Made by a program: the position numbers and the translations under genes. The notes under the pieces were generated by a model, which saw nothing but the letters and a program-made list of their open reading frames with translations, was not told the origin of the DNA and ran no database searches. Positions 1 through 8,311 of a DNA stretch of 36,069 nt are shown in pieces. Source of the DNA: Moraxellaceae bacterium (GTDB lineage: Bacteria; Pseudomonadota; Gammaproteobacteria; Pseudomonadales; Moraxellaceae); contig SECL01000034.1 in assembly GCA_004173455.1 (NCBI GenBank), positions 1-36,069 of the forward strand, written 5' to 3'. Every line of letters starts with the position of its first letter. Position 1 is the stretch's first letter.

Positions 1-183
1 ACTACTGACGTAACTGGTGCGATCCAGTTGCCAGAAGGCGTGGAAATGGTTATGCCAGGTGATAACGTTCAGATGTCTGTTGAACTGATTCACCCGATTG
101 CAATGGACCAAGGTCTGCGCTTTGCAATCCGTGAAGGCGGCCGTACTGTTGGCGCCGGTGTTGTTGCTAAAGTAACTAACTAA
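1..183 (+). CDS. tuf: Elongation factor Tu, C-terminal end (partial)
   Basis: The open frame enters from the left edge and ends at TAA 181-183, giving about 60 residues. The translation contains [20 protein letters not shown] and ends [20 protein letters not shown], which is the end of EF-Tu domain 3. EF-Tu is the cytoplasmic GTPase that delivers aminoacyl-tRNA to the ribosome. The GTPase domain lies outside the window. A tuf gene just before tRNA-Trp and secE is the standard gammaproteobacterial arrangement (tufB position). Recognition is certain; which tuf copy it is comes only from context. Confidence 0.97.
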   Translation, partial: TTDVTGAIQLPEGVEMVMPGDNVQMSVELIHPIAMDQGLRFAIREGGRTVGAGVVAKVTN

Positions 184-220
184 GACATTGTCTTGGTAGT
201 TTGTAATTGTTTTAAGCGTC

Positions 221-272
221 AATTATCTAAGTCTTAGATAATTTGCCGAAGGTAATCAAGAGTTGCCTTCGG
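221..272 (+). terminator. Two hairpins between tuf and tRNA-Trp
   Basis: The first is a perfect 10-bp hairpin, AATTATCTAA (221-230) with TTAGATAATT (234-243). The second is a 10-bp stem with one G-U pair, CCGAAGGTAA (246-255) with TTGCCTTCGG (263-272). Only a weak T-rich stretch (TTGTACTTT) follows, so this may be a leaky terminator or a processing structure that separates tuf mRNA from the tRNA rather than a full stop. Confidence 0.5.
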
Positions 273-283
273 TTGTACTTTAC

Positions 284-359
284 AGGTCCTTAGCTCAGTT
301 GGTAGAGCATCGGTCTCCAAAACCGAGGGTCGTAGGTTCGAATCCTACAGGGCCTGCCA
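284..359 (+). tRNA. trpT: tRNA-Trp (anticodon CCA)
   Basis: A 76-nt cloverleaf. The acceptor strands AGGTCCT and AGGGCCT pair over 7 bp with one wobble. The anticodon stem TCGGT/ACCGA encloses loop CTCCAAA with anticodon CCA at 317-319. The T-loop GGTTCGAATCC is canonical. The discriminator is G, and the 3' CCA is encoded at 357-359. A tRNA-Trp between tuf and secE is typical of gammaproteobacteria. Confidence 0.98.
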
Positions 360-423
360 TATTTTAAAGCTTGATGCTGACTTTCGCTAATTAAGTCATT
401 GGTTTAATAACGAGTCTAAAATA

Positions 424-867
424 ATGTCAACTGACGAAAAGACGCGTGATGCATTGAGCGGCGCGGCAATACCCCAACAAAATGATCCGGCACAAATAGT
501 CAAAACTGGCTCGGTGCTGGATATTGTCTTTTGGATTGTGGCACTAGGTTTATTGATTGGGGCAACCCTCATTAATCAATACCTGCCTGCCTACTGGGCA
601 GCGGGCAGTAATGTCTGGGTGCGCATTGGCGCCATTGTGGTCTGTATTGTCGTTGCACTCGGCTTGTTGTATGCCACCCATCAGGGTAAAGCATTTGCAA
701 TCTTACTCAAAGATTCCCGTACTGAATTACGCCGTGTCACGTGGCCAACCAAGCAGGAAACGGTAACAACCACTTGGCAGGTTTTGCTCGTCGTGGTTGT
801 GGCCAGTTTAATCCTGTGGGGATTTGATACTATCTTTGGCTGGCTCATTCAGTCGATCATCGGATAA
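424..867 (+). CDS. secE: Preprotein translocase subunit SecE
   Basis: 147 residues. SecE is the essential small subunit of the inner-membrane SecYEG channel. Three hydrophobic segments can be seen (about residues 31-52, 65-84 and 118-142), as in the long enterobacterial-type SecE. Between the second and third lies the conserved cytoplasmic segment ELRRVTWPTKQE, the family signature. The stop codon TAA (865-867) shares its last base with the nusG start, so the two genes form a translationally coupled pair. No strong ribosome binding site precedes the ATG; the start is chosen because the N-terminal length fits relatives. Confidence 0.96.
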   Translation: MSTDEKTRDALSGAAIPQQNDPAQIVKTGSVLDIVFWIVALGLLIGATLINQYLPAYWAAGSNVWVRIGAIVVCIVVALGLLYATHQGKAFAILLKDSRTELRRVTWPTKQETVTTTWQVLLVVVVASLILWGFDTIFGWLIQSIIG

Positions 868-1406
868 TGACTATGAAGCGCTGGTATATTGTTCATGCCT
901 ATTCAGGCTACGAAAAGCAAGTAATGCGTTCCCTGAAAGATCGTATTGAACGCAGTCATGTGGCTGACAGTTTTGGAGAAGTTCTGGTTCCTACCGAAGA
1001 AGTGGTAGAAATGAAGGACGGCAAGAAGCGCAAAAGTGAGCGTAAGTTCTTTCCAGGTTATGTCCTCATTGAAATGGAAATGGATGATGATACTTGGCAT
1101 ATCGTCAAAGAATGTCCTAAGGTGTTGGGTTTTATTGGCGGCACCAAAGAAAAACCTGCCCCAATTACCCAAAAAGAAGCCGATGCCATTTTAGCGCGCG
1201 TGCGCAATACCGGCGAAGCCCCACGGCCAAAAACCATGTTTGAGCCGGGTGAAGAATTGCTGGTGACTGACGGTCCATTTACCGACTTTAAAGGTGTGGT
1301 GGAAGAGGTTCAGTATGAAAAATCTCGCTTGACCCTGACAATTAATGTATTTAATCGTCCGACTCAGGTAGAGCTTGAATTCCGTCAGGTTGAAAAAACA
1401 ATTTAA
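867..1406 (+). CDS. nusG: Transcription termination/antitermination factor NusG
   Basis: 179 residues, close to the E. coli length. NusG binds RNA polymerase, suppresses pausing, and links it to Rho or to the ribosome through NusE. The NGN domain starts at MKRWYIVHAYSGYEKQV and contains the conserved KFFPGYVLIEME. The KOW domain follows at about residues 125-155 (EPGEELLVTDGPFTDFKGVV). The start ATG overlaps the secE stop as TAATG. A second ATG two codons later (873) is an equally possible start. A terminator-like hairpin follows the gene. Confidence 0.97.
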   Translation: MTMKRWYIVHAYSGYEKQVMRSLKDRIERSHVADSFGEVLVPTEEVVEMKDGKKRKSERKFFPGYVLIEMEMDDDTWHIVKECPKVLGFIGGTKEKPAPITQKEADAILARVRNTGEAPRPKTMFEPGEELLVTDGPFTDFKGVVEEVQYEKSRLTLTINVFNRPTQVELEFRQVEKTI

Positions 1407-1430
1407 TTCGTTTTTTTAAAAAATTTAGTG

Positions 1431-1436
1431 TACAAT
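1431..1436 (+). promoter_or_regulatory. Putative -10 box upstream of rplK
   Basis: TACAAT at 1431-1436 fits a sigma-70 -10 element (5 of 6), and rplK normally has its own promoter. No convincing -35 lies 16-18 bases upstream; the region is very T/A rich. Initiation would fall around 1443, inside the left arm of the terminator stem that follows, so transcripts starting here would not form the whole hairpin. Confidence 0.4.
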
Positions 1437-1440
1437 ATTG

Positions 1441-1476
1441 CGCCCAATCGCTATGTGTTAGTGGTTGGGCGTTTTT
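1441..1476 (+). terminator. Rho-independent terminator after nusG
   Basis: A continuous 13-bp stem with two G-U pairs: 1441-1453 pairs with 1459-1471 around the loop TGTGT, and TTTTT (1472-1476) follows. The outer part is CGCCCAA/TTGGGCG. It should end most secE-nusG transcripts before rplK. Confidence 0.82.
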
Positions 1477-1515
1477 GCTTAGGGTGCTGTGGCAGCCGCT
1501 ACAGAATATTATTAT

Positions 1516-1548
1516 GGGGAGCCTGTTAAGGCGTTTGTACCCAAGGAG
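1516..1548 (+). promoter_or_regulatory. Candidate L1 autoregulation site and rplK ribosome binding site
   Basis: Directly before the rplK start, GGG (1517-1519) can pair with CCC (1540-1542) and GCCT (1521-1524) with AGGC (1529-1532), leaving an asymmetric internal loop. Two short helices around an asymmetric loop are the usual form of the L1 target in rplKA mRNA, mimicking the L1 site in 23S rRNA. The Shine-Dalgarno AAGGAG (1543-1548) abuts the outer helix, so L1 binding could block initiation. The structure is seen in the sequence; the L1 role is inferred from the family. Confidence 0.5.
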
Positions 1549-1553
1549 TTATC

Positions 1554-1982
1554 ATGGCCAAGAAGATTGACGGCTATATCAAGCTGCAAGTTCCAGCTGG
1601 TAAAGCAAACCCATCACCACCAATCGGTCCAGCATTGGGTCAACGTGGTGTTAACATCATGGCATTCTGTAAAGAATTCAATGCTGCCACTCAGAAAATG
1701 GAAACTGGCATGCCGATTCCAGTAACGATTACTGTCTATAACGACAAATCGTTTACTTTCACCATGGCTTCTCCACCAGCGACTTATTTCCTGAAGAAAG
1801 CCATGAATCTGGGTAAAGGTTCACCACGTCCAAATACCCAGAAAGTGGGTAAAATCACGCGTGCTCAATTGGAAGAAATTGCCAAAGCAAAAGAAGGCAA
1901 TTTGACAGGTGCAGACCTTGATGCGCAAGTGCGCACTATTGCGGGTTCTGCGCGTTCAATGGGTCTGGATGTGGAGCTTTAA
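1554..1982 (+). CDS. rplK: 50S ribosomal protein L11
   Basis: 142 residues, the standard length. L11 sits at the GTPase-associated centre of the 50S subunit and is needed for stringent-response activation by RelA. The N-terminal domain contains [20 protein letters not shown]. The C-terminal rRNA-binding domain contains [15 protein letters not shown] and ends RSMGLDVEL. The start has a good Shine-Dalgarno (AAGGAG, 5-nt spacing). rplA follows after 4 bases, so the two are co-translated and expected to be repressed together by L1. Confidence 0.98.
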   Translation: MAKKIDGYIKLQVPAGKANPSPPIGPALGQRGVNIMAFCKEFNAATQKMETGMPIPVTITVYNDKSFTFTMASPPATYFLKKAMNLGKGSPRPNTQKVGKITRAQLEEIAKAKEGNLTGADLDAQVRTIAGSARSMGLDVEL

Positions 1983-1986
1983 GAAC

Positions 1987-2682
1987 ATGGCAAAATTAAC
2001 CAAACGTCAAAAGGCTATTGCTGCACAGGTAGAAGCCGGCAAAGTATATTCTTTGGAAGATGCTGTTGCGCTGTTAAACAACTTGCCAGCTGCCAAATTC
2101 AAAGAATCTTTGGATGTCTCTGTCAATCTAGGTGTTGATCCACGTAAATCGGATCAGGTTGTTCGTGGTGCTACCACACTGCCTGCCGGTACTGGTAAAA
2201 CTGTACGCGTAGCCGTATTTGCTCAGGGCGCTGCTGCTGAAGCGGCCAAGGCTGAAGGTGCGGACATCGTGGGTATGGATGATCTGGCTGAAAGCATTCA
2301 AGGCGGCAATCTGAATTTTGATGTAGTCATTGCTGCACCTGACGCCATGCGCGTTGTGGGTAAGCTGGGTACTATTTTAGGCCCACGTGGCTTAATGCCT
2401 AACCCGAAAGTGGGTACGGTAACTCCTGATGTAGCCGGTGCTGTTCGCAATGCCAAAGCTGGTCAGGCACGCTATCGTGTGGACAAAGGCGGTATTATCC
2501 ACGCTGGTATTGGTCAGGTTGGTTTTGAAGCTGCTGCTGTTCGCCAGAACGTTGAAGCGCTAATTAGCGACCTGAAAAAAGCCAAGCCTGCGACCTCTAA
2601 AGGCGTTTACATCAAGAAGATTACCTTAAGCTCTACCATGGGCCCAGGTTTGTCAATTGATGTGTCTTCTGTCTCTAACTAA
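1987..2682 (+). CDS. rplA: 50S ribosomal protein L1
   Basis: 231 residues. L1 forms the mobile stalk at the tRNA exit side of the 50S subunit and represses its own rplKA mRNA. It begins [11 protein letters not shown] and contains the L1 signature around [19 protein letters not shown]. It ends with the conserved [20 protein letters not shown] segment. The open frame runs further upstream into rplK, but the ATG at 1987 gives the family N-terminus. A 395-base leader with strong RNA structure separates it from rplJ. Confidence 0.98.
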   Translation: MAKLTKRQKAIAAQVEAGKVYSLEDAVALLNNLPAAKFKESLDVSVNLGVDPRKSDQVVRGATTLPAGTGKTVRVAVFAQGAAAEAAKAEGADIVGMDDLAESIQGGNLNFDVVIAAPDAMRVVGKLGTILGPRGLMPNPKVGTVTPDVAGAVRNAKAGQARYRVDKGGIIHAGIGQVGFEAAAVRQNVEALISDLKKAKPATSKGVYIKKITLSSTMGPGLSIDVSSVSN

Positions 2683-2711
2683 TTTGTTGGGTCAGACAAG
2701 AATTTAAAAAT

Positions 2712-2824
2712 CTTGAGTAAGGTACAAATCGGTAGTCATTGCTTAAGTGCTGATAACTACTGAGACTGGCAGAACATTGTTGCTCAGGGCAGTGATTTTT
2801 AATCACTGTTGTACCTTACTCAAG
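2712..2824 (+). ncRNA. Cloverleaf-like RNA fold between rplA and rplJ
   Basis: A perfect 16-bp helix (2712-2727 with 2809-2824; left arm CTTGAGTAAGGTACAA) closes an 81-nt interior. The interior can form three further arms: 2732-2736/2756-2760 (5 bp), 2761-2764/2783-2786 (4 bp) and a perfect 8-bp hairpin 2790-2797/2801-2808 (CAGTGATT/AATCACTG, loop TTT), stacked directly on the closing helix. No T-run follows, so it is not a simple terminator. It lies upstream of the recognisable L10 leader. Possible roles are an RNase III processing site that separates rplKA from rplJL mRNA, or an extra regulatory domain. The pairings are seen directly; the function is unknown. Confidence 0.6.
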
Positions 2825-2861
2825 TGGACTTTGAATTGACAGGCAGGGTGTAAAAACTCGC

Positions 2862-2985
2862 TTTGTTGGCGTCAAAGACCTCAGGCGGAAAAGTGGACTT
2901 GTTCAATTTTCCTTAAAAAACCAGCCTGCGTAGACGCGGTGGTGTGATGAATGCTTAGGCAAACTGAAAACCTCCGCGTGTGAGC
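2862..2985 (+). promoter_or_regulatory. L10 leader (rplJL autoregulation region)
   Basis: The stretch has the two signature strands of the ribosomal L10 leader: GTCAAAGACC (2871-2880) followed by AGGC, and later GCCTGCGTAGACG (2924-2936). CAGGC (2882-2886) pairs with GCCTG (2924-2928), and ACGCGG (2934-2939) pairs with CCGCGT (2974-2979). In E. coli the L10-(L12)4 complex binds this leader and represses rplJL translation. Between here and the start codon, two mutually exclusive hairpins are possible: ATGGG 3021-3025 with CCCAT 3036-3040, or CCCA 3036-3039 with TGGG 3045-3048. Boundaries are approximate. Confidence 0.7.
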
Positions 2986-3077
2986 ATCCTGTATGTAAAA
3001 ATTCAGGTTGTTTACATTTTATGGGAGTGCATTTACCCATTATTTGGGATGCATAAATCACCTGAGGAGGTTATACA

Positions 3078-3584
3078 GTGACTCTACGTTTAGAGGATAA
3101 AAAAGAGATCGTTGCTGCGGTTAATGAAGCTGCCAGCACCGCATACTCTGCTGTTGTTGCCGACTACCGTGGTTTGACCGTTGCACAATTAACCAAGTTA
3201 CGTGTTAATGCACGTAATTCTGGTGTTTACCTGCGTGTTGTTCGTAACACACTGGCTAAACGTGCGTTTGAAGGTACTCAGTTTGATGTTTTGAACGAGA
3301 CTTTAACTGGTCCAACCATTATCGGTTTGTCAACGTCTGAAGACGACATGGGTGCTGCGGCACGCCTGTTTCAAGACTTTGCCAAAGACAACGCAAAATT
3401 TGAAGTCAAGTCTGCTGCATTTGACGGCAAGTTATATGGTGCTGATCAAATCGGTACGATTGCTAACTTACCAAATCTGCATACAGCTTTGACGATGCTG
3501 GCATCTGTACTACAGGCTCCAGTATCCAAGTTTGGCCGCTTGCTGACTGCTTTGAAAGAAAAGCAAGAGCAAGAAGCTGCTTAA
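3078..3584 (+). CDS. rplJ: 50S ribosomal protein L10
   Basis: 168 residues with a GTG start. L10 anchors L12 dimers at the base of the ribosomal stalk and represses its own mRNA. The N-terminus MTLRLEDKKEIVAAVNEAA and the motif VVRNTLAKRAFEGTQF match the L10 family. The C-terminal helix that carries L12 dimers follows at about residues 138-168. The GTG at 3078 is set by the strong Shine-Dalgarno GAGGAGG (3064-3070), 7 nt upstream, and by the family N-terminus. rplL follows after 39 bases. The weak start codon fits tight translational control through the structured leader. Confidence 0.97.
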   Translation: MTLRLEDKKEIVAAVNEAASTAYSAVVADYRGLTVAQLTKLRVNARNSGVYLRVVRNTLAKRAFEGTQFDVLNETLTGPTIIGLSTSEDDMGAAARLFQDFAKDNAKFEVKSAAFDGKLYGADQIGTIANLPNLHTALTMLASVLQAPVSKFGRLLTALKEKQEQEAA

Positions 3585-3623
3585 TTCATTCATCATACCT
3601 TATATCCTTTTGGAGTTTTAATC

Positions 3624-3995
3624 ATGGCATTGTCCAACGAAGAAATCCTGAACGCCGTTGCTGAAAAAACTGTTCTTGAACTGGTTGAATTAATTTCTGC
3701 TTTTGAAGAGAAATTCAACGTTTCTGCTGCTGCCGTTGCTGCTGCTGGTCCTGCTGCTGCTGGTCCTGCTGCTGTTGAAGAACAAACTGAGTTCAACGTT
3801 GAGCTGACCAGCTTTGGCGCGAACAAAGTTGCTGTTATTAAAGCAGTGCGTGAAGCAACTGGCCTTGGCTTGAAAGAAGCGAAAGATCTGGTTGAAGGCG
3901 CGCCACAAGTATTGAAAGAAGGCGTTAGCAAAGAAGAAGGCGATGAACTGAAAGCGAAGCTTGAAGCTGCTGGTGCTACCATTACCCTTAAGTAA
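3624..3995 (+). CDS. rplL: 50S ribosomal protein L7/L12
   Basis: 123 residues. L12 forms the flexible stalk dimers that recruit translation factors. The N-terminal dimerisation domain ([20 protein letters not shown]) is followed by an Ala/Gly/Pro hinge at about residues 36-52. The hinge contains a tandem [10 protein letters not shown] unit, visible as a short DNA repeat near 3741-3770. The C-terminal domain holds the factor-binding segment [20 protein letters not shown]. It is made in excess over L10, which fits its separate ribosome binding site. An attenuator follows before rpoB. Confidence 0.98.
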   Translation: MALSNEEILNAVAEKTVLELVELISAFEEKFNVSAAAVAAAGPAAAGPAAVEEQTEFNVELTSFGANKVAVIKAVREATGLGLKEAKDLVEGAPQVLKEGVSKEEGDELKAKLEAAGATITLK

Positions 3996-4002
3996 TTTAG
4001 GG

Positions 4003-4066
4003 TTGGAGCTGGTATTAAACTAGCTCCAAAAAAATGGCTGATGGCTCTTGGGTCATCAGCCTTTTT
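4003..4066 (+). terminator. Attenuator between rplL and rpoB (two hairpins)
   Basis: Hairpin one is TTGGAGCT (4003-4010) with AGCTCCAA (4022-4029), followed by a run of A. Hairpin two is GGCTGATG (4036-4043) with CATCAGCC (4054-4061), followed by TTTTT (4062-4066), a standard rho-independent terminator. In E. coli an attenuator at this position lets only part of the transcription reach rpoBC; the same role is inferred here. Confidence 0.8.
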
Positions 4067-4076
4067 GCGTTACAAT
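4048..4076 (+). promoter_or_regulatory. Possible internal promoter for rpoBC
   Basis: TTGGGT (4048-4053), 17 bases, then TACAAT (4071-4076). The -35 is weak (3 of 6) and lies in the loop and stem of the terminator; the -10 is good (5 of 6). The stretch TACAATATT also occurs before rplK (1431-1439). It could supply extra rpoBC mRNA past the attenuator. Confidence 0.35.
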
Positions 4077-4404
4077 ATTCGGCTCGATTTTTTGTGATCG
4101 AAATCGACTGGCTAAAATGCTTAGCACTGTTTTTGACGCTGTTTTTAGTATTACTTTTCGTCTCTTTATTCTGGTCTGATCCGGTTTGCTTGAGGCAAAA
4201 AATGCATACAAAAGCATTGCTAAGCATTTTTAAGTTTAATGCTTTATCTCAGCTTTATTTTTACCAGTGAATTTGATGCACTTGATTAAGGATAGTGATT
4301 ATTGATCCTTAATGAAGCAAGTCCACTGGTTGCCACATCGGCATCGTGTTTCCCCACCGGACTCGTTCTGCAGGCGAGGCTGGTTTACTTTCCGAGGACT
4401 CCAG
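4077..4404 (+). other. Non-coding rpoB leader
   Basis: 328 bases without a supported gene, mostly AT-rich. AAAAATGC (4198-4205) can pair with GCATTTTT (4224-4231), with an alternative inner pairing AATGC/GCATT. This could be a second weak terminator or an RNase III type processing stem, as is known between rplL and rpoB in E. coli. From 4312 the rpoB frame is open, but those 31 codons look unlike RpoB and lack a ribosome binding site. Confidence 0.5.
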
Positions 4405-7400
4405 ATGGCATACTCCTATACCGAAAAGAAACGGATCCGCAAGAATTTTGGTAAGTTGCCCAACGTAATGGACGTACCGTACCTATTGGCCATTCAGGTT
4501 GATTCGTACCGTGCCTTTTTGCAAGACGGTAAAATTTCCAAGCAGCGTGAAGATGTAGGCTTGCAAGCCGCCTTCCGTTCAGTTTTCCCTATTGTGAGCT
4601 ATTCCGGCAATGCTGCATTAGAGTTTGTTGAGTACAATCTGGGCAGACCTGAGTTTGACGTGCGCGAATGTATTTTGCGTGGTTCAACCTATGCCGCCCC
4701 AATGCGCGTCAAGATTCGCCTGATCATTTATGATCGTGAAACCAAGTCCATTAAAGACGTGCGTGAGCAAGAAGTCTACATGGGCGAAATTCCGCTCATG
4801 ACCGAAAACGGTACCTTTGTGATCAATGGTACTGAGCGTGTGATTGTGTCCCAGTTGCACCGTTCTCCCGGCGTATTCTTTGACCATGACAAAGGCAAAA
4901 CACACTCGTCTGGTAAAGTGTTGTATTCCGCCCGGATTATTCCTTACCGTGGTTCGTGGCTGGACTTTGAGTTTGATGCCAAAGATCTAGTCTTTGTCCG
5001 TATTGACCGTCGTCGTAAATTACTGGCGACTGTGGTGCTGCGTGCCTTGGGTTATACCACCGCGCAAGTGCTTGACCTGTTCTTTGAAAAAGTACCGGTT
5101 TATGTGGAAGACACCTATCAGATTGATCTGGTGCCTGAGCGTCTGCGCGGTGAAATGTCACAGTTTGATATCACCGATAAAGATGGCAAGGTAATTGTTG
5201 AGCAGGGCAAGCGGATTAATGCACGTCATGTACGTCAAATGGAAGCAGCTGGTTTAACCAAGCTGGCGGTTCCTGATGAATACTTGTATGAACGCATTAT
5301 TGCTGAAGACATTACCTTAAAAGGTGGTGATGTCATTGAAGCCAATACCGTGATTAGCCATGAAGTACTGGTGAAGCTGGCTGAAGCAGGCATTAAGCAG
5401 TTTAATATGCTGTTTACCAACGATATTGACCGTGGTTCTTTTATTGCTGATTCACTGCGTGCCGATACCACGCGTAATCGTGAAGAAGCGCTGGTTGAAA
5501 TCTACAAGGTCATGCGTCCGGGCGAGCCACCAACTAAAGAAGCTGCTGAAAACCTGTTTAACAATCTGTTCTTTAGTACAGAGCGTTATGACTTGTCACC
5601 GGTTGGTCGCATGAAGTTCAACCGTCGTCTGGGTCGTCCTTATGATGTCGGCACTGACCAGAAATCACGCGCCATTGAAGGTATCCTCAGCAATGATGAT
5701 ATCGTTGATGTACTGCGTACGCTGGTTGATATCCGTAACGGCAAAGGCGAAGTGGATGATATCGATCACTTGGGTAACCGTCGTGTGCGTTCTGTAGGCG
5801 AGATGACCGAAAACCAGTTCCGTGTTGGTCTGGTGCGTGTTGAGCGTGCGGTCAAAGAGCGTCTAAATCAGGCAGAAACAGAAGGCCTGTCACCACAGGA
5901 TCTGATTAATGCCAAGCCAGTGGCTGCTGCGATCAAGGAATTCTTTGGTTCCAGCCAGTTATCGCAGTTTATGGATCAAAATAATCCATTGTCTGAGATT
6001 ACCCACAAGCGCCGTGTATCTGCCCTTGGGCCGGGTGGTTTGACCCGTGAGCGTGCTGGCTTTGAAGTACGTGACGTTCATCAAACCCATTATGGCCGTG
6101 TGTGCCCAATTGAAACACCGGAAGGTCCAAACATTGGTTTGATCAATTCGCTGTCGGTCTATGCCAAAGCCAATGATTTTGGTTTCTTGGAAACGCCATA
6201 CCGTAAAGTGGTTGATGGTCGTGTCACCGATGACATTGAGTATCTGTCAGCCATTGAAGAAAACGGGACGGTGATTGCACAGGCGGATTCGCCAGTGGAT
6301 GCCAAAGGCCAGTTGCAGGACGAAATGGTTTCTGTCCGTGCTCAGGGCGAATTTATTCGTACCAGCCCGGAAAAAGTTACCCACATGGACGTATCACCAC
6401 GTCAGGTAGTTTCGGTTGCAGCCAGCTTGATTCCATTCTTGGAACACGATGATGCGAACCGTGCATTGATGGGTTCCAACATGCAGCGTCAGGCTGTTCC
6501 AACCTTGCGTGCTGACAAGCCTTTAGTCGGTACTGGTATGGAGCGCCATGTAGCTGGTGATGAAATTGCCCGTGGTGACATTCTGGCGGATGGCCCATCT
6601 ACTGACTTGGGTGAACTCGCACTGGGTCAAAACATGCGCGTGGCATTTATGCCATGGAATGGTTACAACTTCGAGGATTCGATTTTATTATCCGAGCGTG
6701 TAGTGCAGGAAGATCGTTTCACCTCGATCCATATTCAGGAACTATCCTGTGTGGCGCGTGATACCAAGCTGGGTTCCGAAGAAATCACCGGTGATATTCC
6801 TAACGTGGGTGAAGCCGCCCTGTCCAAGCTGGATGAGTCCGGGATTGTGTACATTGGTGCGGAAGTCAACGCAGGTGACATTTTGGTCGGTAAGGTCACT
6901 CCAAAAGGTGAAACCCAGCTTACGCCGGAAGAAAAACTGCTGCGTGCGATTTTTGGTGAAAAAGCCGCTGATGTGAAAGACTCTTCCTTGCGTGTGCCGT
7001 CGGGCACCAAAGGTACCGTGATTGACGTTCAGGTATTTACCCGTGATGGTCTGGAAAAAGACGAACGCGCGCTGGCCATTGAAAAGGCGCAGCTGGATGC
7101 TTACCGTAAGGATTTGAAAGAAGAATATCGAATCTTTGAAGAAGCAGCCCGTGAGCGTGTCATTCGTCTGTTGAATGGCCAGAAAGTCAATGGCGGTGGT
7201 TCAACCCGTCGTGGTGATACGCTAGATGATAGCCTGATGTCAGGTCTGGAGTTAAACCAGTTGCTGGACGTACAACCGATTGACGAAGGGATTGCTGAGC
7301 GCTTGCAACAAATCCAAGACTTCTTGCGTGAGAAGGAAAAGGAAATTGATGACAAGTTCACCGAGAAAAAGCGCAAGCTGTCTACTGGTGATGAGCTGAC

Positions 7401-8298
7401 CCATGGTGTACTGAAAGTCGTTAAGGTGTATCTGGCGGTAAAACGTCGTATCCAGCCGGGTGACAAAATGGCCGGACGTCATGGTAACAAAGGTGTGGTG
7501 TCCGTCATCATGCCGGTTGAAGATATGCCATATGATGAAAACGGCGTGCCGGTCGACGTAGTGTTAAACCCATTGGGTGTACCATCGCGGATGAACGTAG
7601 GTCAGATTCTGGAAACCCATCTGGGTCTGGCCGCCAAAGGTCTGGGTCAGAAGATCGACAAGATGTTGCAGCAGCAGCGTCAGGCCAGTGAGCTGCGTGA
7701 GTTCATGGACAAGATCTACAATCAGGTTGGTGGCGAGCAGGAAACCCTGAACGACCTGACCGATAATGAAGTATTCAGTCTGGCCAACAACCTTAAAGGT
7801 GGCGTACCGATTGCAACACCGGTATTTGATGGTGCTGAAGAAACCCAGATCAAGCAGTTGCTGAAACTGGCTGATTTGTCCGAAACAGGCCAGCAGGTGC
7901 TGTACGATGGCCGTACCGGTGACCGTTTTGACCGTCCTGTAACCGTGGGTTATATGTACATGCTCAAACTCAACCACTTGGTGGATGACAAGATGCATGC
8001 GCGTTCTACCGGTTCTTACTCTTTGGTAACGCAACAGCCATTGGGTGGTAAAGCCCAGTTTGGTGGTCAGCGTTTCGGTGAGATGGAGGTGTGGGCACTC
8101 GAGGCGTATGGTGCGACTTACACCTTGCAGGAAATGCTGACAGTGAAATCGGATGACGTTGAAGGACGTACCCGCATCTACAAGAACATTGTGGATGGCA
8201 ATCACTATATGGATCCGGGCATGCCTGAATCGTTTAATGTATTGACCAAGGAAATTCGTTCCCTCGGTATTAACATTGAACTTAAAAATGGTGACTAA
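4405..8298 (+). CDS. rpoB: RNA polymerase beta subunit with an internal in-frame deletion
   Basis: 1297 residues. Beta forms one pincer of RNA polymerase and much of its active centre, and binds rifampicin. The start ATG has GAGGA (4394-4398) 6 nt upstream and gives the family N-terminus [19 protein letters not shown]. The rifampicin region is intact ([20 protein letters not shown], then [13 protein letters not shown]). So are the active-site region NGYNFEDSI, the [12 protein letters not shown] lysine/histidine segment, and the C-terminus. At codons 717/718 (nt 6555/6556) the text reads MERHVA then GDEIARGD. In Acinetobacter and E. coli RpoB about 64 residues lie between these, including the conserved motif YTRSNQNTCINQ; that motif is absent here. 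The family length is about 1340-1362, so this one block explains the shortfall. This could be an assembly error, an altered sequence or a true variant. Confidence 0.93.
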   Translation: MAYSYTEKKRIRKNFGKLPNVMDVPYLLAIQVDSYRAFLQDGKISKQREDVGLQAAFRSVFPIVSYSGNAALEFVEYNLGRPEFDVRECILRGSTYAAPMRVKIRLIIYDRETKSIKDVREQEVYMGEIPLMTENGTFVINGTERVIVSQLHRSPGVFFDHDKGKTHSSGKVLYSARIIPYRGSWLDFEFDAKDLVFVRIDRRRKLLATVVLRALGYTTAQVLDLFFEKVPVYVEDTYQIDLVPERLRGEMSQFDITDKDGKVIVEQGKRINARHVRQMEAAGLTKLAVPDEYLYERIIAEDITLKGGDVIEANTVISHEVLVKLAEAGIKQFNMLFTNDIDRGSFIADSLRADTTRNREEALVEIYKVMRPGEPPTKEAAENLFNNLFFSTERYDLSPVGRMKFNRRLGRPYDVGTDQKSRAIEGILSNDDIVDVLRTLVDIRNGKGEVDDIDHLGNRRVRSVGEMTENQFRVGLVRVERAVKERLNQAETEGLSPQDLINAKPVAAAIKEFFGSSQLSQFMDQNNPLSEITHKRRVSALGPGGLTRERAGFEVRDVHQTHYGRVCPIETPEGPNIGLINSLSVYAKANDFGFLETPYRKVVDGRVTDDIEYLSAIEENGTVIAQADSPVDAKGQLQDEMVSVRAQGEFIRTSPEKVTHMDVSPRQVVSVAASLIPFLEHDDANRALMGSNMQRQAVPTLRADKPLVGTGMERHVAGDEIARGDILADGPSTDLGELALGQNMRVAFMPWNGYNFEDSILLSERVVQEDRFTSIHIQELSCVARDTKLGSEEITGDIPNVGEAALSKLDESGIVYIGAEVNAGDILVGKVTPKGETQLTPEEKLLRAIFGEKAADVKDSSLRVPSGTKGTVIDVQVFTRDGLEKDERALAIEKAQLDAYRKDLKEEYRIFEEAARERVIRLLNGQKVNGGGSTRRGDTLDDSLMSGLELNQLLDVQPIDEGIAERLQQIQDFLREKEKEIDDKFTEKKRKLSTGDELTHGVLKVVKVYLAVKRRIQPGDKMAGRHGNKGVVSVIMPVEDMPYDENGVPVDVVLNPLGVPSRMNVGQILETHLGLAAKGLGQKIDKMLQQQRQASELREFMDKIYNQVGGEQETLNDLTDNEVFSLANNLKGGVPIATPVFDGAEETQIKQLLKLADLSETGQQVLYDGRTGDRFDRPVTVGYMYMLKLNHLVDDKMHARSTGSYSLVTQQPLGGKAQFGGQRFGEMEVWALEAYGATYTLQEMLTVKSDDVEGRTRIYKNIVDGNHYMDPGMPESFNVLTKEIRSLGINIELKNGD

Positions 8299-8311
8299 TT
8301 GACAGTAGGCT

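Noticed and set aside
2712-2824. The cloverleaf as a tRNA gene
   Set aside because: No conserved T-loop (GTTCGAATC), no proper 7-nt anticodon loop, a 16-bp closing helix and no CCA.
3593-3982. 129-codon Ser/Ala-rich open frame on the - strand opposite rplL
   Set aside because: Its composition is the complement of the Ala-rich L12 hinge; rplL itself is unambiguous.
4312-4404. In-frame extension of rpoB by 31 codons
   Set aside because: The residues do not match any RpoB N-terminus, while ATG 4405 has a good Shine-Dalgarno and the family sequence.
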